Positions 35,456-44,453 of a DNA stretch of 64,000 nt are shown one piece after another (the stretch's first letter is position 1; each line of letters begins with the position of its first letter). This DNA comes from an uncultured Elusimicrobiales bacterium (GTDB taxonomy: Bacteria > Elusimicrobiota > Elusimicrobia > Elusimicrobiales > Elusimicrobiaceae), in contig CALUZQ010000001.1 of NCBI GenBank assembly GCA_944325225.1, positions 48,002 through 112,001 on the forward strand, given 5' to 3'. The notes below the pieces were generated by a model. It saw only the letters and a list, made by a program, of their open reading frames with translations, did not search any database and was not told where the DNA came from. The translations under genes and the position numbers were made by a program.

Positions 35456-36600
35456 GCGGGCTGGCTGTGGAAATCCGAACCGCCAACACCCGCATTATTA
35501 TTGATATGGGCGAGGAACTCCCCAGCGAACATAAACCCTTTTCCACCCCGCTTTCCATTCCCGGCGTTACTTGCGGCCGCGGTGCGTGTGCGGCGGTATT
35601 GCTTACCCATTATCACGGCGATCACTGCGGACAGTTGAAAAATTTGCGAAAGGAAATCCCCCTGTATATGGGCCGGCTGACCAAAGAAGTTTTGCTGGCT
35701 TCTTTAACCCGAAAAGAGGATTTCCCCCTCAAAACGCGTGTTGCCCAAGCCCTCACATTTTTGCCGGCGCAGCCGTTGGTTTTTGGCGATATCACGGTTA
35801 CGCCTTTTTGGGTGGATCATTCCGCGTGCGACAGTTATATGTTTTTGGTAGAAGCGGAAGGAAAACGGATTTTGCATACCGGCGATTTCCGGCTGCATGG
35901 GTTTAGAGGAAAAGCCCTGCCCCGGTTCATTCAGGGCCGGCTTAAACAACCATTGGACGCTTTAATTTTAGAAGGAACTTCCCTTTCCCGTTCCGACGGG
36001 ACGCCCGTAACGGAGCGTCAGCTTCAGCAGGCGGCTAAATCGTATATGAAGCAGTATCCGTATGTATTCGTATTGGCCGCTTCCACCCAGTTGGAACGCA
36101 TGTGCGCCCTAGCGAAAGCCGTACCGGCCGGCAAGTATTTTATTTGCGACGAGTACCAAAGCCGCCTTTTGGATTTATTACAGCAACAATGGGGGGCTTT
36201 GTCCCCCCTGTACCGGAATATCAAGAAAGTAGTTTATGGAAAAAATTTACAACACCGTTTGGAAGAGCGCGGTTTTCTGATGATGGTGCGGGATAACCGA
36301 AACTTTCGGGCAATTATCCGGCGGTTTGATCCGGCGCGTTCCGTTATCCTGTATTCTATGTGGGACGGTTATCGCACCCGCCCCGGAAGCTCCCTCGGAC
36401 GGTTTTTACAGTCAGCCGGACGATGGGCCCCCTTGCATACCAGCGGGCACGCTTCCCGGCAGGATTTAAAAAAAATGATAGAGCAACTTAATCCCGCATA
36501 TGTGCTGCCGGTGCACACCGAGGCGCCGCAGGCGCTGAAAATTATTTGTCCGATTGAAAAAATTAAGTGGCTGAAAGACGGCGAAGCGTGGGTATTGTAA
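35419..36600 (+). CDS. Metallo-beta-lactamase-fold beta-CASP nuclease-like protein
   Basis: The 393 residues carry the metal motifs THYHGDHCG, HTGDFRLHG and the late LPVHTE, plus HTSGHAS in the beta-CASP part. This set is typical of RNA or DNA processing enzymes related to RNase J and SNM1-type exonucleases. At 393 residues it is shorter than RNase J (about 550), lacking its C-terminal domain. It starts inside the PD-(D/E)XK-like gene (37-base overlap) and is therefore translated together with it. Confidence 0.8.
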   Translation: MQITIHRGTCQIGGLAVEIRTANTRIIIDMGEELPSEHKPFSTPLSIPGVTCGRGACAAVLLTHYHGDHCGQLKNLRKEIPLYMGRLTKEVLLASLTRKEDFPLKTRVAQALTFLPAQPLVFGDITVTPFWVDHSACDSYMFLVEAEGKRILHTGDFRLHGFRGKALPRFIQGRLKQPLDALILEGTSLSRSDGTPVTERQLQQAAKSYMKQYPYVFVLAASTQLERMCALAKAVPAGKYFICDEYQSRLLDLLQQQWGALSPLYRNIKKVVYGKNLQHRLEERGFLMMVRDNRNFRAIIRRFDPARSVILYSMWDGYRTRPGSSLGRFLQSAGRWAPLHTSGHASRQDLKKMIEQLNPAYVLPVHTEAPQALKIICPIEKIKWLKDGEAWVL

Positions 36601-36627
36601 TTTTTTCCGCCGGATTTTACCAATCAA

Positions 36628-36654
36628 AAAACCCCGCCGTTTCGGCGGGGTTTT
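36628..36654. terminator. Bidirectional terminator
   Basis: A perfect 12-bp stem (36628-36639 with 36643-36654), with A-run and T-run on opposite sides, lies between convergent genes. Confidence 0.9.
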
Positions 36655-36668
36655 GAATATTAGATGTG

Positions 36669-37901
36669 TTAGAATTTATAACCAAAGGTAAGCGAGAACA
36701 TATCGCTCTTCCCGTCGGTATATTCCATCGGCAGCACGCCGGCTGCGGTATTGATGGAATTGCCTTTTAGGTCTTCGGCAAAAATATGGGCGTAGGCAAA
36801 GTCCACACTCCAGGAGTCCGTTTTGTAACCAACCCCTACGCTGGCGATATGGCGGTTGTCCACCGGTACCAAAGTGTCCATCGCGTGTTCGTTGATGGGC
36901 GATTTGTCATATACATACCCGGCGCGCAAGGCCCAGCTGGGTGTGAGCATATATTCCGTACCCAAGTTCAAGCGATATACATCTTGGTAGTTTTTCTTAT
37001 TGTGAATGGTAGGTGCTTCTTCTTTATCTTTATATTCAATAACGATCTGGTCATAAGAGCTCCAGAAAGTGCCTACGATACCGGCTTCCAGCACCCAGTT
37101 TTCCGTAGCTTGGAAAGCAATGCCGGCGGAGATGCTGTCCGGCAGGGCGATGGATCCTTTGGCATCGCCGCTGTAAAGCTGGTTGGGTATTTCCATTCCG
37201 GCGGCAATGCGGCCGTTTAAGTTTTGTTTTACTTTCGTGCGGTACATGGCGCCCAAAGACCATTTTTCAGCCCATTGCGGTCTGTACGCTAAGGAGAAGT
37301 TGCCCCCCCAGCTTACGCCGGAACCGCTGATTTCATATCCCGTAGCGTGCGCCGCCGCGACAGAGCCGGTGCTCAGCGTAGAGTTTTGGGAAAAACCAAT
37401 AATCATGGCTTCTAATCCCATAGCAATAGAAAATTCGTCATTGGCTTTTACAGCAATGGTAGGCGTAAAAGAAAAAGTTTCTAATTTAACTTTATAAGCC
37501 AATTTGCTGCCGTTCCAAGTTTCCCAATTTTTATATTCACCGCCCAACCCGTAGCGGGAGAATCCGCCCAATCCGACGGAAACTTGATCACTCCATTTTT
37601 GAGTAATAAAAAAGTTTGGCAAATACCACACATCATTTTTCAAGGTGCGGGAATCCCCGGCCGCGGTGGTTTTGGCGTCGGCGGTTACCACGGTCAGCCC
37701 GACTTGGGCTTGGGTGCCTTCCAGCTCGGTAATGAGCGCGGGGTTGGTGGCTAACGAAGCGGCTTCGGCTTTATTAGCCATTACGGCGCCGCCCATGGCG
37801 GTAGCTCGGCCGCTGTATTCGTACAGGGCAAATCCCGCGCCATAGGAAAAATCGGCCAGCAGGACGGACAAGAGCAGTACAGCTGTCAGTTTTTTATACA
37901 T
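36669..37901 (-). CDS. FadL/OMPP1/TodX family outer-membrane porin
   Basis: A 410-residue outer-membrane beta-barrel. The signal peptide (cleavage around SYGAG) is followed by the family-typical GFALYEYSGRATAMGGAV and SLATNPA, then many alternating strands, ending in the aromatic FGYKF needed for barrel insertion. FadL proteins carry hydrophobic compounds such as long-chain fatty acids across the outer membrane. AGGAA precedes the ATG. A terminator separates it from the upstream TPR gene. Confidence 0.9.
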   Translation of the reverse strand: MYKKLTAVLLLSVLLADFSYGAGFALYEYSGRATAMGGAVMANKAEAASLATNPALITELEGTQAQVGLTVVTADAKTTAAGDSRTLKNDVWYLPNFFITQKWSDQVSVGLGGFSRYGLGGEYKNWETWNGSKLAYKVKLETFSFTPTIAVKANDEFSIAMGLEAMIIGFSQNSTLSTGSVAAAHATGYEISGSGVSWGGNFSLAYRPQWAEKWSLGAMYRTKVKQNLNGRIAAGMEIPNQLYSGDAKGSIALPDSISAGIAFQATENWVLEAGIVGTFWSSYDQIVIEYKDKEEAPTIHNKKNYQDVYRLNLGTEYMLTPSWALRAGYVYDKSPINEHAMDTLVPVDNRHIASVGVGYKTDSWSVDFAYAHIFAEDLKGNSINTAAGVLPMEYTDGKSDMFSLTFGYKF

Positions 37902-37943
37902 GAATTTCCTCTGTGTTTATGGATTTTGTTGGCATTTAAACAA

Positions 37944-37974
37944 AATCCCGCCCGGTATGGGGCCGGACGGGATT
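37944..37974 (-). terminator. Terminator of the TPR protein gene
   Basis: A 12-bp stem with one mismatch (37944-37955 with 37963-37974) is followed by TTGTTT on the minus strand. Confidence 0.8.
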
Positions 37975-37977
37975 AAA

Positions 37978-38637
37978 TTATTTTTGAAGTTCCGCCATTT
38001 TTTGTTTGGCGACCGCTCCAAAATAGGTTTGGGCGTATGCTTCGGTAAGATATTTGTAAGCGTTTAACGCTTCGGTTTTATTGCCGGCCAGTTCCTGGCT
38101 CATGGCCATCGTCAGATACGCTTGCGGCAGCGCAAAACTGGTGGGATGTTTTTGAATGAACCGATTCATTTCTTCGGCGGCGGTTTGATAATCCTTCAAG
38201 GCCTGGCGGCTGGCTGCCAAAGACAGGGCCGCTACGGTATGCACCGTTTGGTTTTTAGAAGGGACTAACACTTCATACACATCGGCTGCTTGGGCGTAAT
38301 TTTCGTTATTATACAGAATATCGCCTTTAAGCAACAGGGCATATTGGGACGCATTGGAACCGGGATATTTTTTGGCCAGTTCATCAATCATGGCAAACCC
38401 CTGCTGTTCCTGCCCGCTTAGCAATAATACCTGTGCGGAATAATAATCGGCCCAGGAGTTTTGCGTAACTTTTTTGATATGGGCGGAATAGCAACCGCCT
38501 ACAATGGCGGCCAGCGCCAGAATAATTACGGCCGTCAGTACGCCTTTTTTGTTTTTTTTGCAAAAGTCAATAATGCCGGTTACGAACGACACGATTAAAT
38601 CTTTTTCTGCTACGGAAGAGGTATTTTGTTTTGTCAT
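37978..38637 (-). CDS. Membrane-anchored TPR protein (YfgM-like)
   Basis: The 219-residue product has a cytoplasmic N terminus, one membrane helix (residues 30-55, TAVIILALAAIVGG) and a periplasmic region of TPR-like helix pairs, matching YfgM, an accessory of the SecYEG/periplasmic chaperone network. An ATG three codons upstream (38646) lies inside the -10 box TATAAT (38650-38645) and cannot be transcribed from it. The ATG at 38637 is 7 bases after that box, so the mRNA starts at about the start codon. Confidence 0.75.
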   Translation of the reverse strand: MTKQNTSSVAEKDLIVSFVTGIIDFCKKNKKGVLTAVIILALAAIVGGCYSAHIKKVTQNSWADYYSAQVLLLSGQEQQGFAMIDELAKKYPGSNASQYALLLKGDILYNNENYAQAADVYEVLVPSKNQTVHTVAALSLAASRQALKDYQTAAEEMNRFIQKHPTSFALPQAYLTMAMSQELAGNKTEALNAYKYLTEAYAQTYFGAVAKQKMAELQK

Positions 38638-38644
38638 ATATTTC

Positions 38645-38650
38645 ATTATA
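38645..38650 (-). promoter_or_regulatory. -10 box of a probable leaderless promoter
   Basis: Perfect TATAAT on the minus strand, 7 bases before the ATG at 38637. The alternative ATG at 38646 overlaps the hexamer. Confidence 0.6.
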
Positions 38651-38679
38651 GTAAAAATAAAGGTATAACCGAAATTTTA

Positions 38680-39192
38680 TTAATTAACAGCGATATCCTT
38701 TTCGGTCAGCTGGCGGCATTCAATGCCGTTTTTGGTTAAGAACACAATGCCTTCCTGACTGCGGTCGTAAGTATTTTTATAGAACACTTTTTTGATGCCG
38801 GCGCTTACAATCACTTTGGCACAGTGCACACACGGCGACCAGGTTACATATACCGAAGCCCCCTGGGTGGCAATCCCGTTTTTGGCGGCAAATGCAATGG
38901 CGTTTTGTTCGGCGTGCAGTTCGTTTTCTACCGACCATTTGCCGTGCAAATCGTAGAAAGTGCGGCTGGCTACGAAATCGGCATAAGTGGGGAATTTGTC
39001 GCGGTATTGTTTTTCGTACAGTGCGGTGAAATTTTCCTCACAGTGCAGCTGCCCGGTAGGAGTTCCGTTAAACCCCATGCTGATGACGCGGTTGTCTTTC
39101 ACCAAAACCGCCCCCACCTGCAGGCGGCAGCAGGTAGATTGTTCCGCCACCAGTTCGGCCATTTTAATAAAAAGACGGTGTTTGTTCTTCAT
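38680..39192 (-). CDS. Deoxycytidylate (dCMP) deaminase family protein
   Basis: The 170-residue zinc deaminase converts dCMP to dUMP for thymidylate synthesis, or is a ComEB-type relative. The zinc site is clear: HAEQN with the ligand His and proton-shuttling Glu, and SPCVHCAK with the two Cys ligands. The ATG lies 6 bases after TAAAAC, which overlaps the stop of the upstream DUF486 gene (10 bases away). No Shine-Dalgarno is visible, so it may be read from a leaderless internal promoter or from the upstream transcript. Confidence 0.88.
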   Translation of the reverse strand: MKNKHRLFIKMAELVAEQSTCCRLQVGAVLVKDNRVISMGFNGTPTGQLHCEENFTALYEKQYRDKFPTYADFVASRTFYDLHGKWSVENELHAEQNAIAFAAKNGIATQGASVYVTWSPCVHCAKVIVSAGIKKVFYKNTYDRSQEGIVFLTKNGIECRQLTEKDIAVN

Positions 39193-39198
39193 AAGAAA

Positions 39199-39204
39199 GT
39201 TTTA
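39199..39204 (-). promoter_or_regulatory. Weak -10-like box before the dCMP deaminase
   Basis: TAAAAC on the minus strand, 6 bases before the ATG at 39192, overlapping the TAA of the upstream gene. It is the weakest of the leaderless candidates. Confidence 0.35.
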
Positions 39205-39534
39205 CCATTTTTTGAATACAAAAAACACGGCGGCTACTAAGCATAAAAAGCCGACGAGGTGATTCCATTTAAAGCTTTCTTTAAAATACAAAGCCGAAAA
39301 TCCCACAAAAACGGCCAGCGTAATGACTTCCTGCATTACTTTTAATTGGGTAACGGAAAAATAATCGCTTCCAATCCGGTTGGCAGGAACCTGCAGGCAG
39401 TACTCAAAAAAAGCAATGCCCCAGCTGGCTAAGATTACCAGCCACAGGGCACGATTTTTAAATTTTAGGTGGCCGTACCAGGCGGCCGTCATAAATAAGT
39501 TAGAAGCGCACAAAAGCGCGACAGTTTTCCACAT
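39202..39534 (-). CDS. DUF486 family small membrane protein
   Basis: A 110-residue protein with four predicted membrane helices that matches the DUF486/DMT-related family (WKTVALLCASNLFMTAAWYGHL at the start, AVFVGFSALYFKES near the end). Function is unknown; a small-molecule transporter is possible. The open frame extends 42 codons upstream, but TATAAT ending 6 bases before the ATG at 39534 means the longer form would not be transcribed from this promoter. There is no Shine-Dalgarno. Confidence 0.8.
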   Translation of the reverse strand: MWKTVALLCASNLFMTAAWYGHLKFKNRALWLVILASWGIAFFEYCLQVPANRIGSDYFSVTQLKVMQEVITLAVFVGFSALYFKESFKWNHLVGFLCLVAAVFFVFKKW

Positions 39535-39540
39535 AAATAA

Positions 39541-39546
39541 ATTATA
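39541..39546 (-). promoter_or_regulatory. -10 box of a probable leaderless promoter
   Basis: Perfect TATAAT on the minus strand, then six bases, then the ATG at 39534. Confidence 0.65.
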
Positions 39547-39750
39547 TAAATCTTTGGAGGTGGGCGTATGGCCGGGAAAATGAAGAACAGGGTAATTTCT
39601 TCCCCAGCGGCTCTTAAAAGCCACTTTTTTATTTCTTAGGCAGTATAAACCGGTTTTCAAAAGTGCAATAAAAAAAAGGAGCTTTGTGTTTAAATAGAAG
39701 CGGCGTAGCTGCCGGATAGAGTTTGCCGTCTTAAAACCAAAACAAATTTA

Positions 39751-39756
39751 TATAAT
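39751..39756 (+). promoter_or_regulatory. -10 box of the probable leaderless efflux operon promoter
   Basis: Perfect TATAAT. One ATG touches it directly (39757), and a second in-frame ATG follows after 6 bases (39763). The second fits a transcript starting at the codon. Confidence 0.65.
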
Positions 39757-39762
39757 ATGCTT

Positions 39763-41226
39763 ATGAGAAACTTTCGGATTTTGTTTATCGCATTCTTTTT
39801 CTTTGCTTGCACCCATGTGCAGGGCGAAGTTATTTCTCCCGCCCAGCCGGAAACGCCTGGGACGGATTCTTCTGCTGCCGTTGCTTCCGCACCGGATCAG
39901 CCGGCGGATCAAGCGCAAACAGCGGAGAATACAGACGAATCTCCCAACCAGCCCATTCAGCAGCCGTCCAAAAATGAAAAACCGGCTATGGTCCCGCGCG
40001 GGGCCGATGGAAAACCGCTGCCGGATATTAACGGTTTGCTGACGCTGGAGGATTGTATTCAAATTGCCTTGGCCAATAGTCCGCAGGCCGTCAGCGCCCA
40101 GTTGAATTTGCAAAACGCCCATGTAAATTTGAATTTGGCAAAATCCGAATTTTTGCCTACGGTTACCGCCGGGGCTTCTCAAGGATATACGAATGGGAAA
40201 ATGGACGGTTCTTCCCGCACGGACCATGGTTCTTCCGATGTATATGCTCAAGCCCAGCTGTCCATCAGCGGCATTACCGATATTGCCCGCAATATCAAAA
40301 CCCAACAGCTGGCTCTGGAGCAGGCCCAGCTGAATTTGGACAGCGTGAAAAATGATATTATCCGCACGGTTAAGAAAAACTATTATTCGTTGTTGTCGGC
40401 GGTGCGTGCGGTAAAAATACGCACGCAGTCGCGCGATTTGTATAAAGACCAGTATGAACGGGCGTCGGAATATTTCCGGCTGGGGCTGCGGCCGAAAGTA
40501 GATGTAACGACGGCGGAAGTGAATTTAAATAACGAGGAACTCAGCTTAATCCGTGCTAAAAACCTGGTTAAAACGGCATCTGCCCAGCTGGCCAATACGC
40601 TGGGGGTAACCACACCCAAAACCTTGGATATAGAAGATATTATCTCGTTTGAAAAATTTGAAATGCCTTTTAATCAAGCCGTTCAAACCGCCTATGCCAA
40701 TCGGCCCGATGTGCTTTCTGCCCAGGCGGATGTGCGTATCAGCCATATCAAGCTCAACCAAGCCAAAGCCGGTTTCTTTCCGACTTTCTCTTTTTCGGCC
40801 GGTTATTCCAAATACGGCGATGACTTTTCGTTAGACAACGAAGAAGCCAAATTGATGGCTTTGGTGGAGATTCCCCTTTTCAATGCGTTTAAAACCTATA
40901 ACGGCGTGAAACAGGCCAAAATTTCGTTGGAAAATACGCTCAACACCAACCGCAGTTTGCTGAATAATGTATTTTTAGAGGTGCAAAGCGCCTATATTAA
41001 AATGCAGGAAGCGGCCGAGAGTATTCCGATAGCGGAGCTGAATGTGGAAAAAGCCAAAGAAAATTTGGATCTTTCCCGCGGCCGTTATAATGAAGGCATT
41101 GGGGATATAATTGAACTCAAAGACGCAGAAGTAGCTTATACAGACGCGGAATTAAGTTTACTTACCGCCCGCTATGATTATGCTTCGGCGGTGGCAGATT
41201 TGAAACAAGCTATGGGGACGAATTAA
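39763..41226 (+). CDS. tolC: TolC-family outer-membrane efflux channel
   Basis: The 487-residue product has a signal peptide (cleavage near HVQGE), a Pro/Gln/Ala-rich linker to about residue 85, and two outer-membrane efflux protein repeats with long coiled-coil helices. It should form the trimeric duct of a tripartite pump with the adaptor and ABC proteins encoded next. The listed upstream ATG (39757) abuts the -10 box, so I chose 39763. The following gene begins one base after the stop. Confidence 0.9.
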   Translation: MRNFRILFIAFFFFACTHVQGEVISPAQPETPGTDSSAAVASAPDQPADQAQTAENTDESPNQPIQQPSKNEKPAMVPRGADGKPLPDINGLLTLEDCIQIALANSPQAVSAQLNLQNAHVNLNLAKSEFLPTVTAGASQGYTNGKMDGSSRTDHGSSDVYAQAQLSISGITDIARNIKTQQLALEQAQLNLDSVKNDIIRTVKKNYYSLLSAVRAVKIRTQSRDLYKDQYERASEYFRLGLRPKVDVTTAEVNLNNEELSLIRAKNLVKTASAQLANTLGVTTPKTLDIEDIISFEKFEMPFNQAVQTAYANRPDVLSAQADVRISHIKLNQAKAGFFPTFSFSAGYSKYGDDFSLDNEEAKLMALVEIPLFNAFKTYNGVKQAKISLENTLNTNRSLLNNVFLEVQSAYIKMQEAAESIPIAELNVEKAKENLDLSRGRYNEGIGDIIELKDAEVAYTDAELSLLTARYDYASAVADLKQAMGTN

Positions 41227-41227
41227 T

Positions 41228-42469
41228 ATGAAAAAGGAAAATATCTTTAAACGCGTGATTAAACGCTTTTGGAAATTGGCGTGGTGGAAAAAAACGCTGA
41301 TTATTTTATTGTTGCTGGCCGTGGGCTGGGGCGTGAAAACGGCTTTCTTTTCAAAACCGTCGGTGCCGCAGTTTAAACTGGGGCGTGTGAAAAAAGGCGA
41401 TATTATGGATATCGTGGAGGCCTCCGGCCCGATTAATCCGGTCAATACGACGGAAATCGGGGCGTTGGTATCGGGCGAAATTTTAAAAATTTATGTGGAC
41501 TATAATACCGAGGTCAAAAAAGGCGACCTGATGGCCGTAATTGACCAGACGCAGATTTTGGCGTCGTTGGAAGAAGCCAAGGCCCGGCTGTCCTCGGCCA
41601 AAGAGAGCTTGGCGTCGGCCGAAGTGTCTTACCGGCTGGCTAAGAAAAATTACGAACGCTACCAAGCGCTGTATGAAAAAGAATATGTATCTAAAGTCAA
41701 TTTAGAAGAATACGAACTGGCCTATGTGAACGCTAAGAGCAATTTAAATTCGGCCCAGGCCAGTGTGGTGCAGGCGCAGTCTAACTTGGATACGGCCGAA
41801 AAGGATTTGTCCAACACCAAAATTGTTTCTCCGATTGACGGGGTGGTGTTGACCAAAAAAGTCAGCGAAGGGCAAACGATTACAGCCGGTTTCTCCACGC
41901 CGGAGTTGTTTGTGGTCGCCCAGGATTTAACCAAAATGCAGGTAGAAGCCAAAGTGTCCGAAGCGGATATCGTTAAAATCCAGCCCGGCCAGGAAGCCGA
42001 TTTTACCCTGGACGGATATGTAGGTGAAAAATTCAAAGGGGTGGTCCGCCAGGTGCGTACCAATTATGTGGATACTTCGGATTCTACCACGGCGTCTTCC
42101 AATGGGACAACTTATACCGTGATTATTGATGTGGATAATGCTGACTTGCGTTTAAAACCCGGTATGACCGCTACGCTGACCATTCACACCCAGGATAAAA
42201 AAGATGTACTTTTAGTGCCCAACGAGGCGCTGCGATTCTCCCCCTCTACCAACGAAAATAAGTACGAAACTACCGGTGTATGGAAAGTGGAACGAGGTAT
42301 GGCCCCCCAGCGCGTAGATGTAACCATTGGCATTATTGCCACGAAACAGACGGAAATTACCGGCGGAGATATAAAAGAAGGGGATATGGTAATTGTGGGC
42401 GAAAATAATTTAAAAGCCAGCACCACCAATACCCAAATGAGGCCGCCGCGGCCGGGCAGACGGCGCTAG
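41228..42469 (+). CDS. macA: Periplasmic adaptor (membrane fusion protein), MacA/HlyD family
   Basis: The 413-residue adaptor has an N-terminal membrane anchor (residues 18-40), a split lipoyl/barrel-sandwich domain (EIGALVSGEILKIYV and IVSPIDGVVLTKKVSEGQTI), a coiled-coil hairpin (100-180) with heptads, and beta-barrel domains. It bridges the inner-membrane ABC transporter and TolC. It is coupled to the gene before (1-base gap) and is followed by the ATPase gene after 11 bases. Confidence 0.92.
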   Translation: MKKENIFKRVIKRFWKLAWWKKTLIILLLLAVGWGVKTAFFSKPSVPQFKLGRVKKGDIMDIVEASGPINPVNTTEIGALVSGEILKIYVDYNTEVKKGDLMAVIDQTQILASLEEAKARLSSAKESLASAEVSYRLAKKNYERYQALYEKEYVSKVNLEEYELAYVNAKSNLNSAQASVVQAQSNLDTAEKDLSNTKIVSPIDGVVLTKKVSEGQTITAGFSTPELFVVAQDLTKMQVEAKVSEADIVKIQPGQEADFTLDGYVGEKFKGVVRQVRTNYVDTSDSTTASSNGTTYTVIIDVDNADLRLKPGMTATLTIHTQDKKDVLLVPNEALRFSPSTNENKYETTGVWKVERGMAPQRVDVTIGIIATKQTEITGGDIKEGDMVIVGENNLKASTTNTQMRPPRPGRRR

Positions 42470-42480
42470 GAGGAAGCACT

Positions 42481-43164
42481 ATGGCGCTGATTGATACACG
42501 GGATTTGTACAAGATATATACGCTTGGCGATGTGGAAGTAAAAGCTTTAAACGGCGTCAGCGTATCTATTGAACAGGGTGAATTTGTGGCAGTAATGGGG
42601 CCTTCCGGCTCGGGCAAATCTACCTTTATGAACATTTTGGGCTGTTTGGATAAACCCACCCGCGGCAAATATGTGTTGGACGGGATAGATGTAACCGCTA
42701 CAGATTTATCCGAACTAGCCGGCGTGCGCAACCGTAAAATTGGGTTTGTGTTCCAGGGGTTTAACCTCATTAAAAGAACCACCGCCATTGAAAATGTGGA
42801 ATTGCCGATGATTTACAATCACACCCCGGCGCATCTGCGCCATGCCAAAGCCATGGACGCTTTAAAAGCCGTTGGGTTGGAAGCCCGCGCCCATCACCTG
42901 CCTAACCAGCTTTCGGGCGGACAGCAGCAGCGCGTGGCAATTGCTCGGTCTTTGGTGTGCGACGCCCCGATTATCTTTGCCGACGAGCCGACCGGTAACC
43001 TGGATACGAAAATGAGTATTGAAGTAATGGAACTGTTTACGCGGCTTAATAAAGAAATGGGCAAAACCATTATTCTAATTACGCACGAGCCGGATATTGC
43101 GGAATATGCGTCGCGGCTTATTAAATTTAAAGACGGCGAGAAAGTAAGCGACGAGGTGAAATAA
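42481..43164 (+). CDS. ABC transporter ATPase (MacB/LolD type)
   Basis: The 227-residue ATPase has Walker A GPSGSGKST, the signature LSGGQQQRVAIARSL, Walker B IIFADEPTGNLD and the switch histidine in ITHEP. It belongs to the MacB/LolD/FtsE group, which drives mechanotransmission rather than substrate passage through the membrane. In E. coli MacB this domain is fused to the permease. Here they are separate genes with a 1-base gap. AGGAGG precedes the ATG. Confidence 0.93.
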   Translation: MALIDTRDLYKIYTLGDVEVKALNGVSVSIEQGEFVAVMGPSGSGKSTFMNILGCLDKPTRGKYVLDGIDVTATDLSELAGVRNRKIGFVFQGFNLIKRTTAIENVELPMIYNHTPAHLRHAKAMDALKAVGLEARAHHLPNQLSGGQQQRVAIARSLVCDAPIIFADEPTGNLDTKMSIEVMELFTRLNKEMGKTIILITHEPDIAEYASRLIKFKDGEKVSDEVK

Positions 43165-43165
43165 T

Positions 43166-44392
43166 ATGTGGGATTCTTTTTACGCTATTTTTAAAATTTC
43201 GCTCAAAGCTATTTTTGCCAACAAAATGCGCGCGGCCTTGACGAGTTTGGGTATCGTTATCGGCGTATCGGCGGTAATTACGATGCTGGCGGTGGGCTCC
43301 GGTGCGCAGAAAAGCGTGACAGACAGCGTAGCCCGTTTCGGCACCAACATTTTATTTTTGCGCCAGCCGTGGGATTTGGACGAAAGCATCTCGTCCCCCA
43401 AAGATGTTACGATGGACGATGTGTATGCGATCCGCCAGGTGGAAGGCGTAGCGGCCGCGGCGCCGTATATTACGACCAGCTTTGATGTAAAATACTCCAA
43501 CACCAGCGTTTCTTTAAGTGTTTTGGCAACCGATCCGGATATTTTCCTTACCTACGACTGGCCCATAGAAAGCGGACGGGAATTTACCCAGCGCGAAGTA
43601 GATGATTATGGCCAAGTGGTGGTGTTAGGCGCTTCGGCCGCTCAGACGATTTTCAGCGATGTGGACCCGCTTAACAAAACCATTGTATTGGATAATATCC
43701 CTTTTAAAGTGGTCGGAGTCGTGAAAAAAACCGGGCAGAGCGGTATGGGGTTTGATATGGACGAAGGCGCTTTAATCCCCTATACCACCGGCAAAGTAAA
43801 GATGAACGCCGGCTGGAACAGTTCGGACCGCCGCGCCCTGGACCGGGTGGTTATTAAAGTGGCGGATTTTAATACCATTGAAAATACCAAAGTGGATATT
43901 CAAAACACGGTACGCAATACCCACCGTATTCACCCGCTGGGAAAAGACGATTTTCAACTGGACGATTTCGCCTCGTTTATTGAACAGGCCAAAAGTATGG
44001 GTAAGACGATGAGTCTTTTATTAGGCGCGATCGGCGCGGTTTCGTTGATTGTAGGCGGTATCGGGGTAATGAACATTATGCTGGTGTCGGTTACTGAACG
44101 CACGCGCGAAATCGGGATTCGTATGGCGATTGGCGCCACCAGCTGGGATATTCGGCTGCAGTTTTTGGTGGAGTCGGTTACGCTTTCGTGCATAGGCGGG
44201 CTGTTTGGCATTCTTTTGGGGGTAATTATTACACTCGTAGTGGCGGCTAATTCCACCATCCCGGCGGAGCTGAGCGTGTCGGCAGTGTTATTGTCGGTCG
44301 GGTTTTCCGCGGCGACGGGTATTTTCTTTGGTTTCTATCCGGCCTATAAAGCTTCTAAGCTTACTCCAATTGATGCCTTGCGTTATGAATAA
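43166..44392 (+). CDS. ABC transporter permease (MacB/FtsX-like)
   Basis: The 408-residue permease has the four-helix MacB topology: TM1 near residue 20-45 (LTSLGIVIGVSAVITML), a large periplasmic MacB_PCD domain (50-270), and three C-terminal helices with GAIGAVSLIVGGIGVMNIML and the coupling segment TERTREIGIRMAIGA. With the ATPase, adaptor and TolC it should export peptides, macrolide-like compounds or lipoproteins. It is the last gene of the operon, followed by a terminator. Confidence 0.93.
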   Translation: MWDSFYAIFKISLKAIFANKMRAALTSLGIVIGVSAVITMLAVGSGAQKSVTDSVARFGTNILFLRQPWDLDESISSPKDVTMDDVYAIRQVEGVAAAAPYITTSFDVKYSNTSVSLSVLATDPDIFLTYDWPIESGREFTQREVDDYGQVVVLGASAAQTIFSDVDPLNKTIVLDNIPFKVVGVVKKTGQSGMGFDMDEGALIPYTTGKVKMNAGWNSSDRRALDRVVIKVADFNTIENTKVDIQNTVRNTHRIHPLGKDDFQLDDFASFIEQAKSMGKTMSLLLGAIGAVSLIVGGIGVMNIMLVSVTERTREIGIRMAIGATSWDIRLQFLVESVTLSCIGGLFGILLGVIITLVVAANSTIPAELSVSAVLLSVGFSAATGIFFGFYPAYKASKLTPIDALRYE

Positions 44393-44416
44393 TTTGAAGT
44401 AACCGGGGGGTAAATG

Positions 44417-44453
44417 AACCGTTCCGTCCTTTATTGGACGGAACGGTTTTTTT
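44417..44453 (+). terminator. Terminator of the efflux operon
   Basis: A 13-bp stem (44417-44429 with 44436-44448) is followed by TTTTT. Confidence 0.9.
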
